Of a stretch of DNA of 64,000 bases, positions 10,651-21,545 are shown piece after piece; the stretch's first letter is position 1, and every line of letters begins with the position of its first letter. The DNA comes from Desarmillaria ectypa (Eukaryota; Basidiomycota; Agaricomycetes; Agaricales; Physalacriaceae). The stretch covers positions 3,596,001-3,660,000 of the forward strand of contig JAUDYN010000003.1 of NCBI GenBank assembly GCA_030407005.1. The letters are read 5' to 3'. Under the pieces are notes generated by a model. The model was not told the origin of the DNA, ran no database searches, and saw only the letters and a list, made by a program, of their open reading frames with translations. The position numbers and the translations under genes are program-made.

Positions 10651-13600
10651 CTAAGGCTCTTCCAAAGGGGTGTCGTGCTGTGTTGCGATTTGACTGATCC
10701 AGTACTGATCAATCAGCTTTTTCCATATTTCTTCGTCTGGATTGATGATCCATTTGACGCGTCCATCTGTTCTTTTGGCAAGGTAGGCTACGTCGCCATG
10801 CTCCGAATATTCATGGTCCAGTATTTTGACCACTATTTTCCTGGTTGCGATTTTTGGAGTGTATATGGCGCGGTTTACGCTGGCCTGATACTCTTGGATC
10901 GCTTCCGAGGCATTCTTCATTTCGTTCTCTCGGACCCATGAATTGTGTTCACGAGTCCATCCCTTCCATTTAACTAGGTAGTCTGTGACTTCCCTAGATG
11001 GTTGTCCTCGCTTGGACCGTACCTTTCTGGTGCGCGAGTCCAAGACTTCTTCGATTTCGTACTCTTCTTGACCGTCGATGAGATCCGGAGGAGGAGGAGG
11101 CGGTTGTTCTTGATTTGCAAATGAGGGTGCGACATATGGAGTCAGCAGTTTCTCATTGAACTGGGGATGGATCTTCCAGTGGGGTGGCAGTTTCAGCTTG
11201 TATGCTGTCGCTCCCAACTTTTCAACGATTTCGAATGGTCCCGTTCGTTTATCATCAAGCTTCTTCTTTGGTCGTGGAAGGTGAAGGTTGGTGGTATCAA
11301 GCCATACCTTGTCTCCAATTCGGTACTCTTGTTGAGTCTGCTTCTTTTTGTCGTATTGCGCCTTCATTTGCGTTGCCGCCTTTTCCAATGCTTTGTGGAC
11401 CTCCTTATGGACTTTGGCCATAGTTTCCGTAAAGTCAACGGCTGCAGGGTTTGCAAAACCGGTTTTCTGTATTGACTCAGGAATGAGTCGGGGATTTCGT
11501 CCATATAGGACCATGAAAGGACTTTTGCCCGTGGCCGAGTGAACTCGGTTGTTGTGGGCGAATTCGGCGAGTGGTAGCCATGCTACCCAGTCGGTCTGTC
11601 TATGGTTGACAAAGATTCGAAGGTATTTTTCAACCTCCTAGTTGACTCTCTCTGTCTGTCCGTCTGTCTGCGGATGATAGGCCGTAGATGTGTTCTGAGT
11701 GATATTCAGCATTTGATATAGTTCTTTCATGAATGCTGAAACGAATTGGGGTCCTCTGTCGGAGATGACCACTTGCGGCATTCCATGCTTCGCATATACT
11801 TGGTTGCGAAGGATTAACGCCCATCCTTCTGCTGATAGTTCCTCATTGCATGGAGTCAACAGAATGTTCTTTGAGAAACGGTCTATGATGACTAGTAGAG
11901 CGTCGAATCCGTCTGACTCAGGGAGTCCAGTGACCATATCAACTGAGATATGCATCCATGGCGTATCAGGAATTGCATTGGGATGGAGAGGGGCAGCCTT
12001 GGCCTGCATGTCGCTCTTCGTCCTTTGACAAGTCTCACATCCCTTGATGTAAGATTCCACGTCCTTCTTCATCTTCGGCCACCAATACTCACGAAGTATG
12101 AGTTCTTTGGTTTTGGCGATTCCGGGGTGTCCAGCAGTGATATGATCATGAAATTGTGCCATGATTTCACTGCATAGCATCGAGTCGTTGGGGACATAGA
12201 CTCGTCCGTCATACCACAGGATTTCGTTCTCCTGTGTGATTCCCCTTTCGTGGTTGAGGGACTTCTCGATCCCCTGGTCCCACTGCTCCTTCTGCTTTGT
12301 TGCGTCTCTTATACACGTGATTCTTTCTTCTGTGGTTGGTATTATCAAGGCGCGGAAGTGTTCCGGGGATAAAACGACAATGTCTTTGTTGTCTTCTTTT
12401 CCCTGATCGTGATCATCTCGTCTACTGAGAAGATCAGCCTTTTGATTAGCGGTTCCAGCTTTATGTTGAAGGATAAAGTGGTATTCCGCTAGTTCGGTGA
12501 CCCACCGCGCTTGTCGGCGATTCAACTTCTGGGGTTTTCGGAAGTACTGGAGATTCTGGTGGTCAGTCCAGATCTTGATGGTTTCTTTGGCGCCCATGAG
12601 ATAATGACGCCATTCCTTCAATGCTAACATGATGGCTAGCAACTCTTTGTCATAGATCTCATAGTTGCGCTCGGTAGCGGTGAGCGCCTTGGACATAAAG
12701 GCGACGGGTCTCCATTTGCCTTCTTTTTCTTGGCTGAGTACAGCGCCAATGGCTCCGTCACTCGCATCTGCTTCTACTCGGAATTTTCCATCGTCCGAAG
12801 GAATCGTTAGAACTACGTTTGTCATCATCAGCTTCTTGATCTGATCAAACACCTGTTCTTGTTCTGATCCCCAGGTCCAGTCTACTTTTCCGGTCAACTG
12901 GGTGAGGGGACAGACTATCTTGGAATAGTCTTTGATGAACTTTCGATAGAAGTTCGTGAATCCTAGGAAGGATTGTAGTTCCTTCTTTTTCGTTGGGGTT
13001 GGCCATTCCGCTATTTCTGCTATCTTGACTGGGTCCATGCGAATGGCATCTTCGCTTATGATAACCCCAAGGTATTCAGTTTCGAGCACCTCAAACTCGC
13101 ATTTCTCGGCTTTGAGGAACAATTTGTTTTCTCGAAGTCGCTGGAGTACTTGTCATACTATGTTCCGGTGTTCTGTCAAGGATTTTGTGAAAATGAGTAT
13201 GTCGTCGAGGTAAATGGTGACCTTTCCTCTGGCAATCAAATCCTTGAATATGTCGTTCATCATCCACTGGAATGTGGCTGGTGAATTTGTGAGCCCAAAG
13301 AACATTACTGTGGGTTCAAAGAGCCCTCGGTTAGTTCTGAACGCGGCTTTCTCTTCGTCTCCATCTCGAATACGGACATTGTTGTAACCCCATCGTACGT
13401 CCAACTTGGAGAAGTATTTGGCTCCTCGTAATTTGTCGATTAGTTCGGAGATGAGCGGGAGGGGATAACGATTTTTGATCGTCATTTCATTCAGCTTTCG
13501 ATAATCCTGAACTGGTCATAGAGAGCCGTCCTTTTTCTTGACGAAGAAGAAGGGAGAGGCGAACGGGGATTTCGAGGGACGAATGCGTCCTGAGTCTAAG

Positions 13601-15508
13601 TTCTCATCTAAGAACTTATCTAATTGTTCCTGCTCATTGCGATTGAGCGGATACACCTTGCAATCTAAGGTGGATTTCGCGTTGGGGATTAGCTTGATAG
13701 CATGGTCCCAGGGTCTTCATTCTGGTAACTCGTCAAAGCTTTCTTTAGAGAATAAATCTCTAAAGCTTTGATATTGAGGAGGCACGAGCTCCTCAAACGT
13801 CTGCTTTGGTTTTTCAGCGTTAGCTGCAGCTGCTAACTCATTTGCATGATGGACGGCGCGAAGGATGATTTCTTCTTGCATATTGACAGCAAGAATACTT
13901 TCTCCTTCTTCGAGCTCTTCATCCCATCGATCTTCTTCCTCCGCGTCTGGCAGGGTGAAGTAGTTCTGAACACAATGACATCGTCTGAATGTCAAGGTCC
14001 CCGCTTTCCAGTTGATGAAAGGGTTGTGGTGTTTAAGCCAGTCGTGTCCCAAGTATACAGTTTTGGAACCTAAGTCTGTAACTGCAAGGTCAATGCGCTC
14101 GCTGTGTCCTCCAATTGTCATTCGTAGTTCTACGAACTCGGTGACGTCCCCTGCTTTATTGCGCGTTCCATCGGCATTATAGACCGGTATAGGGGCTGCG
14201 GCCTTCCTGGTGTCCAACTGGTGTTGTTGGACGTATGTTCGGTTGATAGAGCTGCCCGTGCAACCGCTATCCAACAACGCTCGGGTTGTCAATACTCTTT
14301 TCCCGATACATGGGGAAAGTTGGATGTCTACCAAGAAGTCCCGACTGGAACTCTTGGTGCCGCGAATATAATGAATGGGTTCATGTAATTCATAGAGCTG
14401 TTCCCAGGCAATGCTCTCTCCCGTTTGTAAGCTTCGAATGAGCTTGTCATCGATTTCTCCAAGTCGTTTGGGGTGTACCCAAATGGAGAGAACCGCTTTG
14501 GCATTTGCCAAATTCTTGGAGTTGCGTATAGCGCGCATCGTCCAGTCAATTCCAAATGGTTTGAACCATTGGAATCCGTCTCGCTTCCCTGTGCATTCAG
14601 AAGACTTTTCCGACTTCCCCTGTACATTCAGAAGCGATTGATACCCCCTTGTTAAGATAGGTATCGGTTTCGACGCTTCCCAGTGCGTTTGGAAGGTCGA
14701 GTTTCTGTTTTTCCGGTGTTCTGCATATCGGGGTACTGGCTTTGGATTGACTGTTTTGCCATATCCTGAACGCCGTATCATCTTCTTCGTCGGGTACTTC
14801 AATGACGGTAGTTCTGCTGAAATGCCCCCTTTTTACTGCCTGGGCGCTAGCGGGATCCTGTCCCTTTTCCTCGGCCGGCACCACTCGCGACAGAGTTTGA
14901 AGTTCCTTGGTCATTGACTCCCAGCTAGTGCCTAAGGCGACCTTCGCACGGTTGTCAACCCTGCAACTTGCCGGCCCGGTTTGGTACTCAGCTTCGTCAA
15001 GTTTTCCACTCCCCGGACTGGTTTGTCCGGGTAGAGCCTGGCCTTGGTTAGAGGCACTGTCCTGGTCCTCTGCCGACCCTGGCGGAACTGGTGAGCTTGC
15101 CCCGCTGCTCGAAGCGGGTACTGGGATGGTCGGACTTCTGGGAGGCCCGGAGGAGTCCCGCCTACTGGTCCCTGCTCGTCACTGTGCGCTCAGCGGCATA
15201 TCCGGTGAGCACTGCTCGTTGGACTTTGTTGCGGCGCCAACACCACTTGGCAAGTCCCGCTCCAGTTTGTCGGAGGTTCGGGATTTGTCACTACAGATAC
15301 TGGTGTCAGCGTCTTCTAGCAGTATGACGTACCTGTTTGTTTTTGATGATTCTTTCTTTGTCTTCGGCTTCAGTGAAGTCATAGATATATTTTTCGTAGA
15401 TAATTTTCTGTTTTCATAGTAATTAGTCCGACCCGTGGAAGCCGAGGACACACCTTGAGACTTGGGCGTGCAAGGGGAATCGAACCCTTGATGCCCTACT
15501 CTTTTACC
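10651..15508 (-). pseudogene. Nested element Pol: protease, RT, RNase H, integrase, chromodomain
   Basis: Pol begins in the -1 frame relative to Gag at about 15,508 and is now broken by stops at 15,179, 13,717, 13,516, 13,153 and 11,638 plus a frame change near 14.7 kb. Reading downward: protease with LLDSGCTGSS (about 14,280), RT with [13 protein letters not shown] and IYLDDILIF (about 13,200), RNase H (VEADASDGAIGAVLSQ), and integrase with an HHCC finger (HDHITAGHPG, CETCQRTK). The three acidic positions are all present (SVDMVTGLP, SDRGPQF, DGQTERVN). A GPY-like segment and a chromodomain follow (EYEIEEVLDSR, DYLVKWKGW, HNSWVREN at 10.9-11.1 kb). Chromodomains of this class steer integration to methylated H3K9 chromatin in known chromoviruses. 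It is non-functional as it stands. Confidence 0.93.
15464..15508 (-). promoter_or_regulatory. Candidate -1 ribosomal frameshift signal at gag-pol
   Basis: On the minus strand the Gag end reads GGTAAAAG (15,508-15,501) then TAG. The Pol frame is -1 to Gag and opens across this site. Five bases after the A run a hairpin can form. The outer stem is 15,493-15,496 with 15,464-15,467 (GGGC/GCCC). The inner six-pair stem is 15,485-15,490 with 15,471-15,476 (CAAGGG/CCCTTG), with an 8-base loop. The A-site AAA can re-pair perfectly after a -1 slip, but the P-site is a poor match to the classical heptamer. It is a candidate only. Confidence 0.55.
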
Positions 15509-18208
15509 TCCTCGATTTTGGAGGTGCTTGGCACCACTGCGTCAGTGGGCCCCACATATCTCACTACATTCTTCTCTTTTCTTGTAGGGCAATCCTTGCT
15601 TAGGTGATCCTTTTGGTCGCACCTGAAACAGCGCCCCTCGGCTCTTTGCCGGTCTACATCCATAGGCTTCCCCGCCCCCCCATACGTCGTCCACTTACCG
15701 GTTCCAACATCGCGACCGGCCCCTCCACTCCCAGCATTCGGCTTCGAAGCCGAGGGACTTGTCGCCCCAGCGGTGTTCTTGCCACTGGGTTGTTGTTGTT
15801 GGGGACACGGGCCCTGCTTCTGGCCGTCCCGAGGCGTACTTGTGGTCTGGTCAAAGACCCACTTCCGCTGTCTCTCTTCATACATTCTGAGAATGCATTC
15901 CTTCCATTCTGGGTATGAGCGTGGAATGCTCACCCCCATATTCGAGATAAAGGTGGTATACGAACTAGGCACTCCTAGTTGTACCGCCTTTACCATTGCG
16001 CCGCGTTCCGCCTCGTCGGATCTCCAGCCCGCTAGCTTCGCTTCTTCTTCCAGCTTCTGGAAGTAGTGGGAGGCGGGCTGTGCTCCCATGCGCAGGTCAA
16101 ACATGCGCTTTTTGTGGATTTCCTCGATCGCTGGATCTCGGAATTGTTGTGTGACTAAGTCGACGAAATCGGCCCAGTCGGGGTATCGGAAGTGGGCGGT
16201 GGTGCCGTCAAAGGCATCGCCTACCCAGTATTCGGGTCTCTTGTAGACCCACCAGTCCTTGGCGGCACCCTCGAAGTGGGATGTCGCGAATAGTACCAGG
16301 TGCGACGGCACCTGGAAATAGTGTCTAAACACTTCAAAGTAAGCGATACAATCGCCTATGAAGCGTTCAATATCGTCATGGTCCCCTTTGAATGGGGCGG
16401 GGACCTTGACGAGGGTCGGCTTGATGCCCAGGTAGGGGGCATCAGCGGCAGCATTCCCGACTGGATTCGGGATTGGGTCAGGTGGTCCCTGACCAGGGGG
16501 CGGTCTTGGGATCGAGAATCGATCCGGCCTGTATCCCGGGTAACCTCTTGGCGGCCCTGGCGGTCTTCCCCTTTCTGGCTCTTTTTTGCGCTCTTGGACT
16601 CAGAGATAGTCCGCCAATGTCTTGCGGGCGGCGTCCTCCTTGTCAAGCTCATTACGCATCTCCGCTATGCGTCGCTCTTTCTCCTGTAACTCGGTTCGCA
16701 TCTGCTGCCGAGTTTCTTCTGCCGTGGCAGGATTTCTTGACGCCCCTGCGGTGGCGTTTCCTGCCGGGGCTCCTTCTGCTTCCATTTCTTCTCCCGCCCC
16801 TGCGAAGAGAAGACTGCCACCCTGATAAGGGTGGTATCCTTGGTGACGTGCCTTATGATGAGGGGGTGAGTCGGGAAGTGGTCGTGGGCTTACGACCGGG
16901 GTATCCGGTGGGTGATCCGGATAGATTTCGTGTTGAGGGTGGTGGTATTCCATCCCTCTGTAGTAACCTGTATCGTAGGTAAACGTGTTATATTGAGGCT
17001 CCTCCTCCTCAATCCTCTCGTGCCACCTCCAACCTCCAGAGATGCTGGAGGGTTCTGTCCAGCTCTCGTTGCTCCCGTGGGGTCCTGGGTAATAACCCTG
17101 GAAAACGATCCCCTGCGGAGGGACCGAAGATTGACCGGTCGCGGTTGGCGTGAATCCGGTGATTGATGATGAGGGCCCTGGCATTGCTAGGGCCTTCCAT
17201 TGGTACCTGGATGGGATCGCCCCTGTTGAGGGCGAGCCACTCATCCATTTCCATTCTGGGTTCTTCCCAGAGGTCTCGGGCTTCGATGTCCCTTCATCGA
17301 ATTTCCCATGCTGCGGTCCGGTATGGACCGAATATTCTCCGATCGTAGTCGGAGAGTTCTGGCCAGATGTAATCGGGCCCGTCGGGGTTGAAGGGGTCAT
17401 CGGGGGCTTGGGGAGTGGCCGGGACCTGGGTGTTGTTTCCGACGATGTCGTCGTCGGACTCGTCATCGGAGATTTCGATGACGGGGAGGGAGGAGAGGGA
17501 GTACTCTTCCCTGTCTGGCCACTGCTCACGGCTCCAGGGGCCGTAAGGGTGGGTTCGATCCATGCCGGGATCGTCGGGGTGTCGGGGTCTGGAAGATCCA
17601 GATCCGCTGTTGCTGTCGCTGTTGGGCGACGAGGAATCGGACCTTCGCTGGGATATGCGAAGGGCGGGGGTTCTTGGATGAGGGGGGGGACCGGGGTATG
17701 GGGGCGGGGGTTCATCCCCATCAGACCATACGTTCCCCTCGTGTTCCTCGGTCTCCTCGGGACTGGCTGTTGGTTGCTCCAGTGCAACAGTGGGTCGTTC
17801 CATCCGGTGCCGGAGGAGGGTGGCTCTCGCATTGTAGGCGCGAGCGTTTCGGGCAATCTGAGCCCGAAGTTCTGCGATCCCCGGAGACGGGGGCCGCGAA
17901 TTACTGCTCTCCTCGGAGGAGGAGGAGGGCCCGATGATGAATCGGGTCCGGGGACGAATGAGTGGTAGTTCCTCTCGTTCTCCCAGTCTTGCGGGGGATA
18001 TCCCCCTGGGAAGGTCATGGGTGGTGGGCAGGACGGGACAGGGTTCTGGTTCTGGTCTCTGGGGTTGCCTTCTTAGCAAGGCCCAGAGTTCTTCCTCGTA
18101 GATAAGTACGGCGAGGACCGTAAAGAAGGATAACAGTATGGCACCGCCAATGGCGATGCCGAGGGAAATGGTTTGGGGTTCTTGAGAATTTCTGTCTTCT
18201 CCGGACAT
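15496..18208 (-). pseudogene. Nested element Gag (broken)
   Basis: Three segments appear to be one ancestral Gag. The first runs 18,208-17,294 and continues in the same frame past a TGA to about 17,010. It starts MSGEDRNSQEPQTISL with a hydrophobic stretch (GIAIGGAILLSFFTVLAVLI) that looks like a membrane segment, then Pro/Ser-rich sequence. Near 17.0-17.05 kb the frame changes to one that carries a coiled-coil (EERRIAEMRNELDKED-like) and a TGA at 16,600. The capsid domain (KVPAPFKGDHDDIERFIGD, SHFEGAAKDWW) and the zinc knuckle CFRCDQKDHLSKDCP near 15,600 follow. The N-terminal membrane-like segment is unusual for a fungal Gag. Confidence 0.85.
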
Positions 18209-18252
18209 GAGGTCTTCTATACGGCTAGCATAATAGAAGAAGAGTGGGTAAA

Positions 18253-18265
18253 ATCTCTTGTTTTA
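18253..18265 (-). promoter_or_regulatory. Primer-binding site of the nested element, self-priming type
   Basis: The 13 bases directly after the 5' LTR read TAAAACAAGAGAT on the element strand. They are the exact reverse complement of ATCTCTTGTTTTA inside the LTR (18,420-18,408 on the minus strand). That LTR segment begins 34 bases after the start of the TATA box, where the transcript should start. This is the arrangement known from Tf1, in which the RNA 5' end folds back and is cleaved to act as primer. Confidence 0.8.
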
Positions 18266-18689
18266 TGTTATGCACCGACTTGGGCACGTGACTTGGGACC
18301 ATCAGCTGATCCTCTCTGGGCCGTTACGTGTTCGAACGATCACCCAATTGAGAGAACTACGCTAATAGTCTTTAGTGTAGTGCGAGTAAGAGGTTTATAG
18401 TGTTAATTAAAACAAGAGATAGAGTACAACTGCCTAGTTTACTCTATTTATATAGTATTTCTATGGCGTGTATATTTAGGTGAAACACTGTGGTCCATGC
18501 ACAAACGGTGTCGAAGTAGGACGATCCGGGAGGATCATAGAGCCAATGAGAGTTGTCTGGGGTGACAGACGGTGAGAACGAGGGTGGTATCCGGCGAATA
18601 GCTGGATACGAGTCGGTTTCTGGACTAGATTAGATGGATGAGTCATGGATATGACTTGGATAAGATAAGATAACGGAAAAATCGTAACA
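18266..18689 (-). repeat. 5' LTR of the nested element
   Basis: 424 bp. It supplies the promoter of the nested element, with a TATA box at 18,454-18,444. Differences to the 3' LTR are almost all CG against TG or CA. Confidence 0.95.
18444..18454 (-). promoter_or_regulatory. TATA box in the LTR of the nested element
   Basis: TATATAAATAG on the element strand. The predicted start, about 34 bases further at 18,420, coincides with the first base of the segment complementary to the primer-binding site. The two predictions support each other. Confidence 0.65.
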
Positions 18690-19562
18690 CAGATGCCTCA
18701 AGATGGACAGGTATTCTTGGCATCACATTACCTGAAAGGAAAAGCTCTCTCATACTTCATCCAGAAGGTCTCTAAGAATCATGCAGAATGGACTCTGTTG
18801 ACATTCTTATGTGGGATGTTCAATGCTTGTTTCCCTCTGAATTATCATAGTCAGCAACATGATAAAATAAAAAGATGTTATCAAAATGATCGTACTGTTT
18901 TGGAATATGTTTACGAGCTTGAAACCTTATATGGACTTGTTGGAGTTACTAGCAAACATGAATGTGTCATCAAACTTTGGGATGGATTCTGAAAAGAGAT
19001 GCAACGAGAACTTCACCGGGTAAAACTGAATAAGGAAGTTCATAGTTGGCATCACATTGTTGAAGAAGCTGAACTTATTGAGATGGCTGATCTTGAGACT
19101 GCACCCTGCACCAAGGAAAAGAAGCCATCACAAGGAGGTAACAATGGCCAGGGTAATGGAAATAATGGAACCTCATTAAAGAAGAATAAGCATAATAATA
19201 ACAACAAAAGCTATTCTCACTACAAGAATGGACCCCGAAATAGTGAATTTGCACCATTAGGTCATTCTACAGGTCATAACCAGGCATCGTCATCATCCAA
19301 AGGAGGCTCAAACAATAAGCCTCACAATTCTGGGCATAATGGAGGAGGTGGAAAGCCTTCAACATCATCCAAATCTGGCAAAATGTCGGACAATAAGAAA
19401 GCGGAATTAGTAGCAGCTAATAAATGTTTCAATTGTGAGGAAGTTGGACATATGGCTCGAAACTGTCCTCGTAATAATACAGTCAAGTCCAATAATAAGA
19501 AAGGACCACCGGGATTCTCAGCACATAGTATGCATTACGAATTAGCTGATGAAAACCTTTAG
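18690..19562 (+). pseudogene. Outer element Gag, capsid C-terminal part and zinc knuckle
   Basis: Continuation of the outer Gag after the nested element. The capsid motif region reads FPLNYHSQQHDKIKRCYQND, with VLEYVYELETLY after it. An in-frame TGA at 18,990 (WDGF*KEM) splits it. A Gly/Asn/Lys-rich stretch leads to a CCHC knuckle CFNCEEVGHMARNCP (about 19,424-19,468) that would bind the genomic RNA. A TAG at 19,560 ends this segment, but the same frame continues into the next region, so Gag and Pol were probably one open frame here. Confidence 0.9.
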
Positions 19563-19574
19563 AATCTTGCTGAA

Positions 19575-21545
19575 ATGACAGAAATGGCAGCTCATATCTC
19601 AATTGGAATGATGTTCATGTCTAATGAGAAAGACGGTCAGTCACAGCCCCAGCATTCATCTGATGAAGATATTCCAGACCTTGAATCTGTTTCAGAAACA
19701 GATAATTCGGGAAGTTCTGATTATGAATTGGACAGGGAGTGGGTATTACGAGCACTTGGAGAACTCTATACCTCACCTGATATGTCTGAAAATGAGGCCG
19801 AACCTTTAGTGGCAAGTTCTGATGCTTCGAATGAATCAGAATTGAATGATCTAGAAGCCTTCATTAGTGATTTCAGAAGTATAGAATGCAATGAGACCAT
19901 ACCAGTTCCTGGAATTGAGAATTTTAGCCTTTCATGGTCTGAAAAAGATGCCTGTTCCAAGGATCGCAATGGCGAACCATTATACTGCTGGGCAGATGAT
20001 GCAAAGGAAGTCTTTGGGTATCCAGAAACAGGGTATTCAGACTTCATTTTGCATCATGTAACAGATCCTCACTGGTGTCCTAATAGCATTGGCAATTTCT
20101 ATCAATATGCAGCTGAGATGAGCCTAAACCATGATGCACCATATCCAAGAGATCAGCTTCGTTGGGGAGTAGTGAGCTCTTATCACTTTGGTGTGTTTCG
20201 TCTAAACAATGATACATTTACTATTGTGGACACTGAATCAGAACATGGTGAACTCACAATTTCAGTATCCCTGCTTCGAAATCCGAAGTTCCGAATTGGC
20301 GCTTGGTATGCAAAACAATGTGCAAGACTGCTTGCACTGCCATTTGATTCTGCGAAGTGGTTTAGCAAGTCCTCAGAACTTAGAGATGCCCTTATTCAAG
20401 GATTACACTTTACTCTGAGCCATGGCATCAGTAATTACCCTGACTTGAAGGAATTAGGCTTTAACGAGAACCAAGTTTCACCCTATGACTGGTTCAGTAT
20501 AACCCGAGAAGTTCAATCAGACAAGCTTACGGTTGTAGACCATTCTAACCTCGCAATACTTCAAATTGATGCTATAAGACTTGAAAACCCATACTTTGAT
20601 GCTATCAGATGGTTATCAAAGAACTTGAAGGCATTTCTGACTATTCAATATGAGTCACTCCTTCTTGATGAGCTTCATTTTGAAAAACTAAAGCATGCTG
20701 AAGCTACCAAGATTAGATCTGAGCAATGGCGACTTCAAAGAATGGGAAATGTACTTGCCAAAGCTCTTGAAGCAAAGCTTCATGAGAGCCAACCATACCC
20801 AGGGGATACCTCAGAACCTCATGGTCATCTTCGCTTCATGGTGTGGGAATCTAAAGAAGATCACATACTTAAGTTCATTGACCATGACCGAGGATTAGGA
20901 GGAGAATTACCTATCTTATGGATATTAGACCCACAATTTAGTCCAGGAGAGTTCTGGGGAAGGCAACTGGCTATGTTCGACCACATACCTGCCTTTCAGA
21001 ACATGGATTACCCTCAGATGGGACATCCACTAGCCACTGCCGCTCGAAAATCCTTGACTAAGCATGTTCCATTTATCAAGGAATCCAGGAATATGGAAGA
21101 GGATGTTTCATACATCGTTTATCCTCACCCGAGAAAGCCCTCTCAAGAGTACATCATTGAGGATATTCATCGTGAGTTTAAAACATCAGTACCAATCAAG
21201 TACCTGACCAATCCGAACTTCAATCTGCCAAATTGGTACCAGCAGAAGCTTGATGAAGTCTATGAAAATCTTCTACAACGCCTGAAAAGCCCTGTTGAAT
21301 ATGAGTTCCTTACCTGCTTGTTCTCGAAGTCTATGAAAATGAACTCATTTGAGAAAGAGCTTGATTCTGTGGTTGCAGCAGCTGATAACTACTTGCACTT
21401 GATGAATGGCAACTTGCATTGGGAAGAACGAAATGGCTACACTCATATTATGAGAATCGCAGGAGTCCAAATCGAGCCAAAGACATACTCTGCTATCCAG
21501 CGAAATGCCTCAGTTGTCAAGGACATCAGCCACATGGTGCCATGA
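19575..21545 (+). pseudogene. Unfamiliar region of four ~100-residue repeats between Gag and protease
   Basis: 656-codon open stretch in the Gag-Pol frame, bounded by degenerate stops (19,560 TAG and 21,543 TGA). After an acidic Ser/Glu-rich start (~110 residues) it holds four copies of a module. Each module has a helix, a beta-like stretch with an aromatic and I-V/I-D, then an [L/I]-x-[D/N]-P-x-F-x(4)-W-type motif and a helix. Examples are SLLRNPKFRIGAWYAKQCAR (residues ~232-251), IRLENPYFDAIRWLSKNL, WILDPQFSPGEFWGRQLA and YLTNPNFNLPNWYQQKLDE. A partial fifth lies at residues ~161-182 (VTDPHWCPNSIGNFYQYAA). Spacing between copies is about 92-116 residues. I do not recognise the fold. Its intactness over 1.97 kb suggests it mattered to the element. 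Confidence 0.7.

Larger units (their letters stand above)
10195..18689 (-). mobile_element. Nested chromodomain Ty3/gypsy retrotransposon (chromovirus), inactive
   Basis: 8495-bp element in reverse orientation inside the outer Gag. It has 424-bp LTRs (TGTTAT...GTAACA), flanked by CAGGT (10,190-10,194) and CAGAT (18,690-18,694), a probable 5-bp target duplication with one transition. The minus-strand order is Gag with CCHC knuckle, protease, RT, RNase H, integrase and chromodomain. Premature stops lie at 17,294, 16,600, 15,179, 13,717, 13,516, 13,153 and 11,638, and at least two frame changes near 17.0 and 14.7 kb make it non-coding today. Signals for self-priming and for gag-pol frameshifting are still readable. 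Confidence 0.95.

Noticed and set aside
11167..11475. Open frames on the + strand within the nested pol
   Set aside because: They are antisense shadows of the integrase and chromodomain region, with no family features.
15467..15500. tRNA-like T-arm (TTCGATTC loop) suggesting a tRNA gene
   Set aside because: No D-arm, anticodon arm or acceptor pairing is present within tRNA distance, and the spot is the gag-pol junction. It is better explained as a frameshift hairpin.
17150..17968. Long Gly/Val-rich open frame on the + strand
   Set aside because: It lies opposite the Pro/Ser-rich Gag of the nested element. GC-rich low-complexity sequence opens antisense frames by chance.
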